Positions 14,928 through 32,530 of a stretch of 64,000 nucleotides of DNA are shown here, one piece after another; the first letter of the stretch is position 1; each line of letters starts with the position of its first letter. Location: the NCBI RefSeq assembly GCF_965638725.1, contig NC_134958.1, forward strand, positions 15,441,464 to 15,505,463. The letters run 5' to 3'. The notes beneath the pieces are model-generated. The model saw only the letters and a program-made list of their open reading frames with translations, was not told where the DNA came from and searched no databases. The stretch is from Aptenodytes patagonicus. Taxonomy: Eukaryota > Chordata > Aves > Sphenisciformes > Spheniscidae. The translations under genes and the position numbers were made by a program.

Positions 14928-16784
14928 TCAGGCCGCTCCTTCTGCCGCGGGCGGTGCCGGGGCTCTGTGGGGAGAGACCGCCGCGAACGTCACCCGCGCC
15001 GCCGGGGACAAGCGGGCCCGGGACAGGCACCACCCGACGACGGCCCGTCCCCGGGCGGCCCGGTCCGCCGGCGCGCCTACGCACCCGGGGCTCGGCGGCG
15101 GCGGCGGCATCGGGCGGTGGCGGGGCTGCTGGGGGGCGGCGCAGGCCGGCTGGTTCCGGCGCTTCACCAGCCGCGAGAGCTCGGCATGGATCACCTGCGG
15201 GCGGCGGGGCGGCTGCGGCGGGCCGGGCTCCGACGGGACCCCCGGCGGTCCCGGTGCCCCCGGTGCCGGGCTCCTGCGGACCCCCGCCCGCTCCGGCGCC
15301 CCCGCAACCCCGCGCCGCGGCCAACCCGTCCGGCCGGACCTCGCTGGCCGGGTCCAGCTCCAGGGCTCTCCTCAGGACGAGCGCGGCCTCCGCGTCCCGG
15401 CCCTGCTGGGCCAGCAGCTGCGGGGAGAGGAGCGGGCGGTAGCGGGCGGCCGGGCCGGGGGGCGGCGCGGGGCGGCGCGGGGCTCACCTGCCCCCGCCGG
15501 AGCAGCGCCCGGCCGTTGTTCGGGCTGATGCGCAGCGCCGCCTCGCAGGCCGCCAGCGCCTCGCCCGCCCGCTGCAGCTTCAGCTCGGCGGCCGCGCAGT
15601 TGTTGAGGCACTTGACGCGCTGCTCCCGCAGCTCCTCTTCCTCCTGCGGCCCGGGCGGGGCTGCGGGGCGAGCGCGGCCTCAGCGCCCCCGGCCCTGCCC
15701 CGCAGCCCCGGGCCCCCTCCCCGCTCGGTCTCACCGGTGCCGGGGCCGTCGAGGGCGCTCAGGGCCAGCCGGTAGGAGCGCAGCGCCGCCACGAAGTCGC
15801 CCCGCGCGAAGTGGAAGTTGCCCCGCTCCCTCCGCTGCGCGCCCAGGCGCAGGCGGACGGCGGGCGGCAGCCGCTGCGAGTCGGGGCCGTCCCGCACCTC
15901 CAGCAGCGTCACCTCGAACAGCAGCGGCGCCTCGGGCGGCACGTCGGGCTCCCTGCGGGCACAACGCCGCCTGCCCCTGCCCCCCCGGCCCTGCCCGGCC
16001 CCTGCCTTCCCCGGCCCCCCTGCTCTTGCCCGCCCCGGTCCCCCTGCCCTCCCGGCCCCTGCCCGCCCGGGTCCCCGTGCCCGCCCGTCCTACCTGCCCG
16101 GGCGGCCGTAGCCGTAGGGGAAGGCGGCGAGGAAGAAGGAGACCTCCCCGGGCTCCATGGTGGGGACGCCCAGCTCCAGGGCCTGCGGACGCGGGCACGG
16201 CGGGGCTGGCCGCGCGCGGCACCGGGCGGCGCTCAGCCCGCACCGCGCCCCGGCCGGGGCTGACCTGCACGACGTCGCCGTGGCCCAGCACGAAGGTGAG
16301 CCGCGGGTCCCGCTCCACCAGCCCGCCGTCCTCCAGGGCGCCCAGCACCTTCACCGACACCTCCTGGCCCGGCCGCGGCCGCGGTCCGCCCTGCCCGTCC
16401 CCCACCACGCGCTTCCGCAGCAGCCGATCGTCTGCGGGCGGGGGCGGCCCTGAGAGCCGCCCCGGGACCCCCGGGGCCCGGCACCCCCGGCCCGGCTCTC
16501 CCCTGGACCCCCGGCGCGGCTCTGCCCGGGGCCGCACGCAGGCGCTCACCCGTCAAGTCGCTCCAGCCGTCGGCCGCGAAGAGCGGCCCGAAGGCTCCGG
16601 GGCCCGGGGCCGCCAGTGCCTCCAGCCGCCGGTAGAAGGGCCGCTCCTCCTCGCTCACCGACGGCAGAGCGATGGCGGTGTGGGGCAGGCGGAACCGCAC
16701 CCGCCTGCCCCGGCCGGGCCCCCGCTGCCGCCCTCCGGTCCCCGCCTCCCTCGCTGGGGAGCTGCCGGGAGAGGGTCCCGGCAT
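14928..16784 (-). CDS. FKBP8-like immunophilin with TPR repeats
   Basis: The protein resembles FKBP8/FKBP38: an N-terminal acidic patch, an FKBP-type domain and TPR repeats. Exons are about 16784-16550, 16431-16265, 16182-16094, 15952-15735, 15660-15488, 15417-15340 and 15194-14928. Recognisable parts are DRLLRKRVVG, LTFVLGHGDVVQALELGVP, the VPPEAPLLFEVTLLEVRDGP end of the FKBP fold, ERGNFHFARGDFVAALRSY, VKCLNNCAAAELKLQRAGEA and VIHAELSRLVKRRNQ, each aligning with FKBP8. As in FKBP8, the isomerase pocket looks poorly conserved. After the last TPR there is only a proline-rich tail (PRHRPMPPPPPSPG) and a stop; the C-terminal membrane anchor that puts FKBP8 on mitochondria is not visible, either through the plain reading or through a possible extra splice. 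It may be the FKBP16-type paralogue known in non-mammals; I am not certain of the symbol. Confidence 0.75.
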
Positions 16785-17144
16785 GCCCGCCCCCGGCCCG
16801 CCTCGCCGCCCGCCGCTACCAGCCGGCCTCGGTCCGGGCCCCCCTGGGGCTCGGCGGCGGGCGCCCGCGGCCCCCAGCCCGCACCGGGCGCGTCGCCGTC
16901 GGCCCCGCCGCGCCGCGACCGCCCGGAGCCGCCCGGGCCGGGGCCGCCTCCAAGCGCATCCCGCCGCGCCGTTACCTAACGCCGGGAAGCTGCTCAGGGG
17001 ATTAGCCCGGGCCGGCGGCAAAAATAGCCGGCTCAGGCCGAGCCCCCCCGCGAGGCTCCCGCCGCCCCGCCCCGCCCCGCCACTGGCCCCCGGGACCGGG
17101 CCGGGACCGCCCGCCCCGCCCGCCGCGGTCCCGCACTCCGGGCC
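16785..17144. promoter_or_regulatory. Bidirectional CpG promoter: FKBP8-like (minus) / ELL3 (plus)
   Basis: The two start codons are head to head about 360 bases apart in dense CpG sequence without a TATA box. GC boxes (CCCCGCCCCGCCCC type, about 17068-17083) lie near the ELL3 side. Shared regulation is an inference from spacing; a short A-rich patch near 17020 (AAAAATAG) is the only break in the GC tract. Confidence 0.6.
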
Positions 17145-20100
17145 ATGCCGCGGCCGCGGGCGGAGCTGCGCGGGCGGCTCCGGTACCGGGTCTGCGGGCC
17201 GGGCCCCCGGCTCAGCCTCCTGCACGTGCGGCTCTCGGCGGCGGCGGCGCGGGCGCTGCGCGGCTGCGGGCGGCGGCAGGTGGGACCGGGCCGGGCTGGG
17301 CCGGGGGAACCGGGCGCGGACGGGACTCATCGGCGCCCGCTGTTGTTGCAGGGGGCGCCGGGGCCCGTGATCGCCTTCCAGGGTAGCCAGGGGGTGAGTG
17401 GGGGACCGGAGGAACCGGCAGGACCGGGGAACCCAGGGCGGCAGGGGAGTGAGGGGACCGGGAGGGACCAGGGGGGACTGGGGAATCCAGGGCGGCCGGG
17501 GAGTGAGGGGACCGGGAGGGACCAGGGGGGACTGGGGAATCCAGGGCGTCCACGGCGTGGGGGGACTGGGAGGGACGGGGGGGACCGGGGAACCCAGGGC
17601 GGCCGGGGAGTGGTGGGGACCGGGGAACCCAGGGCGGCCGGGGAGTGGTGGGGACCGGGGAACCCAGGGCGGCCGGGGAGTGGTGGGGACCGGGGAACCC
17701 AGGGCGGCCGGGGAGTGGGGGGGTGGGGGGGGAACCGTGGGGGCCGGGGTGAGTGGATCGGGGGACCGGGGAGATCGGAGGGACGGGACGGGTCCCCGCG
17801 AGCCGGGCCGGTAGCGCCGGTGATCCCGCCGGTGGGAGCAGGGGGCGGCGGGCGGCGCCGCGGGGTGGATCCGCCGCGCCCCGGGAGACCGGGAGGCTCG
17901 GTGCGGCCGCGGCCCTGACGGCCCGTCCCACCGGCAGTGCCTGACAGTGCCGGGAAGCCCCGGGACCGCCCCGCGGTTCTTCGCCTTCTCCCTCTCCCGC
18001 TGCAGCCGGGACGAGCCACAGGGCAGCTTCGAGTGTGCGCGGCTGGCCGTGCCCCGGTGAGCCTGCCGGACCCCGCAGTCCCGGTCGCCGTCCCTCCGGT
18101 CCCTCTGCGCTTGGGGCTGTGCTGGCGGCACCGCCTCGGGGTCAGCCCCAGCCCTGCTGCCGCCGGTGGGGCCGTGGGCACGGACGGGTGGGAGCGCTGC
18201 CCCGGGGTGCCGGTTTTCGCCAGTCAGGTTTGCTCCCGGTCTCCTCCCGGTCCCTGATGGCCCCGGCTGAGCAGCCTCGTGCTTTTGGGATCTAGAAGTC
18301 CCCGACGCCCTCTCCGAGCTCACGGCATCCTGAGCCCCCGGTCCCTGTAGGGGCATCCAGAGTGCTAGGGCAGCGGCAGCCCTGGAGATGGGGCCTTTGG
18401 AGACAGTCTGGGGACAGACTCCCTTCTCCCTGGCTTGCTCGGGGTGCCCACCGTGCAGGGCCTTCTCTGGGCATTGCATGGGGCCAGGGGGAGCGGGCTG
18501 GGCTTGGCTGGCAGGAGGTGATGTCTTCTCCCAGGCTAGGTCAGAGCTGGCTGGACAGCCTGGGCAGCATCCAGGAGAAAATCACAGTCTGTGCCCAGGA
18601 GAGCACCTGCCCACTGCTGCGGGAGCGTGTGTCCCCAGCAAAGGAGCCCTGCAGCAGAGCAGTTGTTGAGCCTGATCCGGCTGTGCTTGGCTATGGTTAG
18701 TGGGGAGCCGTAGGTGGCACTGGTCCAGGTGACAGTGGGTGCTGAGCTTCCGCTCCCTGCCAGGCTGGGGTTTGATGGCTGCGGGGGCCCTGCTGTTCCC
18801 CTGGCACAACAGCGCTACCTCCTCTGGGACCAGCTGGCCCTGAGATGTGGCGGCTGCTGCTTGCCATGGCCAGGCGGCAGCTCCACACGTCTGGGGGTCT
18901 CAGGCCGCACCAGTGGGCAGGAGGCACCAGTGGCACTGGGAGAGCTATACAGTGTCCCTGTCCCGTCAGCCGTGGTGGGGCAGCCATGGCAGGCTGGGGG
19001 CACAGGGGCGTGGGGGGGGCTATGTGCCGGGACTGTTGGGGGAGGAAAGCAGAACCTGGTGTGATTCTCCCCAGGGGCCTGACCCTGTTCTGTACTGATG
19101 TGTCCACAGGCAAAGGCGTCACAGCTCTTGAGAAGGTCGCTGTGACCAGCCCGCTGGGGAAGGGCTCTGCCTGCCACATCCACGTCCCTACAACAGCCAG
19201 CCCCAGGGCTTCTGTTCAAAGTCTGATTCAGCGCCGGGCCCTGCGGCCCCATCGCAAGCACGAGCTCCTGCAGTGGCTGGAGGGGATGCCGGCGGGCAGG
19301 CCCGGCGGGGCACGACTGCTGGCAGTGCTGGAGGAAGTGAGGGTGCCAGCTGCGGCTCCTGCTCGGCTGCGGGAGTGCTGCAGCATGCCCACGCTGCTGT
19401 GCTCCCCTGAGGTCACGAAGCTGGATCCCACTGCCTGCTGCTACCGCATGAAGGGGACCCTGGCGGGCCGGGCGCAGGAGGGCTGGCCAGGGAACACAGC
19501 CCAGGAGCAGCAGCAGGCTGCCCTGCCGCAGCACAGGTAGAGTGGGGGCCCTGGGGCAAGCAGCAGTGAGAGCAGCGGGGTCTGGGGGTGCTTGATAGCT
19601 GCTGGGGTCCGGCCATGGGCATGCTGCATTCACTCACGGGTACTTGGCACCCTTTGGGCAAGACTGGACCCTCCCCTCTGCTGCCCGGGCACTTGGTGTT
19701 TGGAGACACTTTCTCCAGCCTCGGTCTCTGGTCTCTGCTGTCTCGTGCCCCAGGAGCCAGGACTGCAGCCCCTCAGCCCCATCCTTCCTGGTGCCTCTGC
19801 AGCAGCCTCCGGAGCACAGCTCCCCTCAGACCCCCGGCAGAAACCTTCTGGGGGTGGTAAGTGCTCATGGGCTGCGGCAGCAGAAAGCTCCTGTGTGTGT
19901 GCGTGTGGGGGGAGCCTGGTTCAGTATAGCTGCTTCCCAAAGGCACCAGGCTTCTTCCTTTCTGCATCTCCTTCCCAGCAAAGCCCCCCCTAACCCCCCC
20001 AGCCCAACTGCTCTGGGGCTCTGGACTCTGCCCCTGCCTTGTGTCCTAGCCACCCCTGGGCACAGTGCAGCAGTGGCGGGGGCTGGCCCTGCTGTGACCC

Positions 20101-21844
20101 CCCAGGCATAGCCCAAAGGACAGGGCACGCCTGAGCGCTGACACGAATCAAAGGATGCAGCGGCCCTGGGCTGCGCAGGCTGAAGTAGGTGGGGGACCCT
20201 GCAGCACCAGGTCCCAGCACTGGGGTCCAGGACAGGCCTGCGGCAGAGCGAGTTTGTCTTTCAGAAGCGCCTGGCACTGCTGGATTTCTCAGATCCAAGA
20301 GCCAGCAAGAGGTCCCGGGCTCCAGCGTCCGGCCCTGGCTTGCAAGAGTGGCACCGGAGCTGCCCACAGACACTCAGCACACGGCACCCAGGAGCACAGG
20401 GCCAGCAGCAAGCTGAGCCTTTGCCCCTCGGCAGCCATGCTGGGGAGCTGGAGAACCCAGAGAGCGAGGAGGAGGCAGGTGATGACTGGGAGGAGAGTGC
20501 CCGGCACCCGGAGCAGCACCTCTCTGCCCCCAGAGGTGAGGGGCTGCCTGGGGAGGGGGGCCAGGGACACAGCCCCAGGGTGCACAGCCCTGCCAGCTCA
20601 TGCAGCAGAAGCTGGACCAGACCCTGGGGTGCCCTGGGAGGAGGCGGGTGGCCCAAAACAGGACTCCAGGCAAGCAGAGGGGCTTTGGCACAGAGGCCAA
20701 GGCAAACACGAGGACAGTGTGAACCTGGGTGAACTGGGGCCTTGTGGCCTGGGGCCGTCTCTGCTGCAGCTTCGTGGCCCAGCACGGCAGACCCTGTGCC
20801 CTGCACACTGCTGTCCCCCAGGGCCCCCTGAAAGGCCCCTGGGATCTCCCCAGTGGGCCAGGGGCTCTATGCCCACCAGAGCCATGCAACTGCAAGCTTG
20901 GCACTGGGGAAGGGGCCCTCCAGCGAGCCTAGGGGCAGGACAGGTTCTGGCCAAGGCAGAGGAGAGGTGCTCCAGAAGAGCTTTAAACCTTGTGATCTTC
21001 TGCTCCTTGCCAGATGCCAGGTCCCAGGCTCGCAGTTCCTCCTTAGCAGAGATCCCGGATTACTTGCGGTAAGAGAGCTTAGCACTCGCTGCCACGGGGC
21101 TCCCTGTCGCTTAGTGTAATTTGGCCCAGCCCCACAGCATCGGGTAGGCTGAGGTGAGCTACCTGCCTCACCTCCAACAGCAACAGCAGAAAGGGCTGCA
21201 AGCCAGGCACAGCCGAGTCATAGCCCTGCATGCTCACTGCCCCTCACGCCAAGGGCCTCGGCAAGATGACACAGCACTGCCAGCCCCCCACCCCACCAAG
21301 AGCAAGGGCGCTGCTGTAGAGGTCTTGCAGGCCCAGGGAGAACAAGCTTCTCCTGGTTGCAGCAGGAAATACCGTACCATCGGCTCAGCGGAGCAGTGCA
21401 GAGCTTACGAGGCAGCATTTAGTGCAGACTACACGGAGTACCGCTATCTGCACGCTCGCATTGGTAATGTGAGCCAGAAATTCATTCAACTGGGAGCCAA
21501 AATGAAGACGTTGAAACAAGGAACGGAAGAACGCAAGGCAAGTAGGAGCCCTGGGGCACGATGGCACTATACAGCCATGCTCCGGTTCTGCTCACCCACT
21601 TCTTTGGGATTTCAGGCACTTGAAGCTACAATTTTGCATGAGTACAGCCACTTCAAAAAGGTGAGGCTAGATGCAGGGCAGGGACTGGCTTCCCTCCCAG
21701 AGCTGATCCATATACATTTTATTTTTTTCCCTTCAGACTTATCCTAGCTACCAGCAGGAGAAGAATCGCTGTGAATACCTCCACCAGAAGCTGTCTCACA
21801 TCAAAAGCCTGATTCTGCAGTTTGAAGGAGGTGGGAGCTGCTAG
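17145..21844 (+). CDS. ELL3: RNA polymerase II elongation factor ELL3
   Basis: ELL proteins suppress Pol II pausing and work in the super elongation complex. Exons are about 17145-17279, 17352-17394, 17939-18056, 18533-18695, 19110-19336, 19412-19536, 19755-19858, 20265-20534, 21014-21070, 21364-21538, 21616-21660 and 21738-21844. The ELL N-terminal domain is recognisable in exons 1-6 (HRKHELLQWLEGMP, TKLDPTACCYRMKGTLAG). KRLALLDFSDPRASKRSRA matches the ELL linker. The C-terminal occludin/ELL domain runs from RKYRTIGSAEQCRAYEAAF to CEYLHQKLSHIKSLILQFEG. The start at 17145 opens the first CpG-island exon. The intron after exon 10 starts with GC, not GT. A 75-base intron after LLAVLEE is open in frame. 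Synteny with PDIA3 supports ELL3 and not ELL or ELL2. Confidence 0.9.
17395..17745 (+). repeat. Minisatellite (35-base and about 57-base units) in ELL3 intron 2
   Basis: Directly after the exon 2 donor the sequence has about two copies of a longer unit (gggaccaggggggactgggg joined to aatccagggcggccggggag), then four near-identical 35-base units built on ggggaccggggaacccaggg plus cggccggggagtggt. The aaccc word recurs at 17591, 17626, 17661 and 17696, so the register is exactly 35. The near-identity of the last copies points to recent expansion. Confidence 0.88.
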
Positions 21845-23660
21845 GCAAACCACTGCTGCAATTCGTTTTTTCTTGCTTATCAGGACCTGTCCCTGAAGTG
21901 GTGGAAGAAGCAGATGCCTGAGGGTACGTTAGATTAAGGAGGAGGTTCAGGAATGTCCTGCTGCCATCAGTGCATCCTTCCTTAGATGTCTGTTTCTCCT
22001 CAACTGAAGCCTCATTAGCTTCAGTTTAATTGCAGCACACAGTAAGGGATACCTGGGCAGCCACCAGCACTCCCCAGCACAACACCCTTTCTCACATCCT
22101 TTGTCCCTCTTGCCAGAAAGCTTCACTGCTTTGACCAAGCCTGTGCTTACTTCACTCCTACTGGTCCAGGCACTGGCACCGAGCTTACCAAGAGAAGGGC
22201 TCTGGGCCAAACCCACTGAACAACTTAACTTGTGCTGTGCCCAGCTGCCACCACGTCTGAAGTCACAGACTAGGGAGCAAGCGAGGATCGGAAAAGCTTC
22301 CCCTGGCTCTCCCTTGCCTGATGCAGGGCAGTACCCTGTCCATTAGGGAAGCAGTGCTCCAGTTTGGTTTTACAGAAGGTAGCTGTCAGCAGTCAGAAGT
22401 AGGGCCTGTTGTATTCCCGTTCCTTGCACTAGCGTCTGCAGCCAGCTGCAGGGGTCCTGCCAGCCTGAGGGGCAAGGACCACTCGATGTCACACACACAC
22501 TCCCACCACCCCCAAGGTGCCTTGATGTCTGTTCTGGGAGACAGAGCACCTGATAGCCAGCAGCGAGTACAGAAGGTAGATGTGGTTTAAGATACTGATG
22601 TAGCTGGGGAAGAAATTCTTGTACTGCATAGCTGCTGTAGACAGAGAACCGTGTGCTAAGCGTCGTATGATCTACTGTACCTGGAGAATTCCAGCAGCAA
22701 TAAATAATTGGTACACAGTCTTTGGAGATGTGGGGGAGGAATCCACACAGAAAGCAAGCACTGGCTCTCACCATGGTAACTGCTGCAACACAGCAGTGCC
22801 TCGAGTCTGCTGATCCTCACTTCAACTCACATGCAGCCCGAGAAACTCAGAGAGCCAGGGCAACAGCCCATCTCTTTTCACCTACTGTCTCACTCCTGAC
22901 CTTCCTAGTCAGCACATTCTGGGCCAAAGGAGGGTAGGGCTGCCTGTACCCCGAGATGGTCAGTCACAGCCCACACCATCTGACTGCAGCGTGGGATCCT
23001 ATTCCTCTGCCTCCTCAAGAGAAAGCCACAGCTACCAGCCTGCTTTCTACCAAGAAAAGTAATGATCTTACAATTAACTGGTCTTAACTGTCCTAACCAC
23101 ACACAAGCCTACTAGCTGTGAGAAGCACCCTCAGCACCGGCCCTACCTGTGTTTGGGTAGAGTATGTAGTTAGTAGCAGTCCTCCCCTACACTTAACTAC
23201 TTTTGCGCCAGCTTAAAAGCTAATTTATTGCTGCTTGCTTGTATGCTGCTGAGCAAGCCCTATGCCAGACTGCTCTGTATGCCTGCACTTGTCTAGCTCT
23301 AACAGTCACATTAAGTACTACGTACCTCTAAACTCGCTGAGGCAGCACTACTACCCTATTGGGCAGCATGCAGACAGCAAAAGCATTTGTGACCAGAGTC
23401 CCTAAGCCCAAAATCTGCATAAATATAGCACCTGAAGCACAGCACATTGGGACAGTTGCTGCTACTACGTTCTGGAAGGACTCTCATTCGCTGAGGAAGG
23501 AGAACAGACTAGAGGCTGAGCTTAATATCTAGAAACAGACTTCTAAAGGCTCGCTGAAGGACACTAGGCTCACAGTAGGAAGTCGCTGCCTACGAAGAGC
23601 AGGATCCTGGTGTTAGGTTTGACAGGTCTCCATAGGACCGGGACACTTGGTCTTAAGGGG
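21845..23660. other. ELL3 3' UTR and ELL3-PDIA3 convergent spacer
   Basis: Composition drops to near-average AT here. AATAAA at 22699-22704 is the likely ELL3 poly(A) signal, giving a 3' UTR of about 850 bases. No coding exon, tRNA or clear transposable element was recognised between that point and the PDIA3 3' end. Confidence 0.5.
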
Positions 23661-23665
23661 GTCGT

Positions 23666-23671
23666 TTTATT
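23666..23671 (-). terminator. PDIA3 polyadenylation signal (AATAAA)
   Basis: On the minus strand GAAACAATAAAACGACC contains a canonical AATAAA about 265 bases past the PDIA3 stop, followed (towards lower coordinates) by GT-rich sequence. It is the first canonical signal after the stop codon. Confidence 0.7.
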
Positions 23672-23935
23672 GTTTCACTTCTCCAAATGTACAAAAAAAA
23701 TTAGAAAATAACCCTACCCCCCACCCCCTCCCAAACCACAAAACAAACCAGTCTGGGGAGCCCCAAAACAGTGCAGCTAAGAGACGGCAGGAAATTAAAC
23801 AGAACTAGACACAGCAGCTGGGTTCCCTCAGCCCACATGGTCACTGGCTCTTCACAACCCAAAACTGGCCCCAGTCTGCCCAGTGCTTCCCCAATTCACA
23901 CAGAGCTCATCCTGACAAGATGGCGAGTGGGTACT

Positions 23936-31977
<8,042 letters not shown>

Positions 31978-32530
31978 GGCGGGCGGGGCGGCGCGGGGCT
32001 CCCTCCTCGGCGGCGGCGGCGGCTGAACAGGCGCCGGGGGCCGCAGACCGGAAATCCCGCCTCCCCAGCCGGATCTGCCGTGTGGCAGCTCTCCGTTGGG
32101 CGCCGTGCCGCGCGTCACGCCAGCCCCGGCCAATGGACTGCCGACAAGGGTGGGCGGGGCCAGCTGCGGCGACCCCCGCCTCTCCCTCACCCGGCCGCCG
32201 GGTCTCGGCGCCGCTCGGGCCGTGGCGGGGCGGGGGGGGCGCCGGCGGGACCGGCCTCCTCGGGCTCTGCCGGGCCGCGGCCGGGCCCTGCACCGGGCAC
32301 CGGGCGCCGACCGCCGACCGCTCCCGGGGCGGCCCGGCCCGGCCCGACTCGACCGTGCTGGGCCGCGCCGCGCTCAGGTCTCAGCCCCGTCCCCGAGCCA
32401 CGGCGTGGCCCTGGGCTCCCTCCCGCCGCCCGGCCCCGTCCCAGCGTCCAGCTCCGAGTCCCGCCGCAGCGGCTAGCTCTGTCCCGCCGAGCGCGGGGCC
32501 TGCCCCTGCCGGGCCCGGGTGCCGTGGCTG

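Noticed and set aside
14676-16979. Plus-strand open frame of 767 codons
   Set aside because: It runs antisense to the FKBP8-like exons in about 80% GC DNA and encodes only Arg/Pro/Gly/Ala strings; stops are rare by composition.
16233-18479. Minus-strand open frame of 748 codons
   Set aside because: Only the part around exon 1 of the FKBP8-like gene is meaningful; the rest is repeat- and composition-driven (Pro-rich text comes from the ELL3 intron minisatellite).
32130-32150. ER-stress element in the PDIA3 promoter
   Set aside because: CCAAT is present but the expected CCACG after nine bases reads ACAAG, so I list only the CCAAT box.
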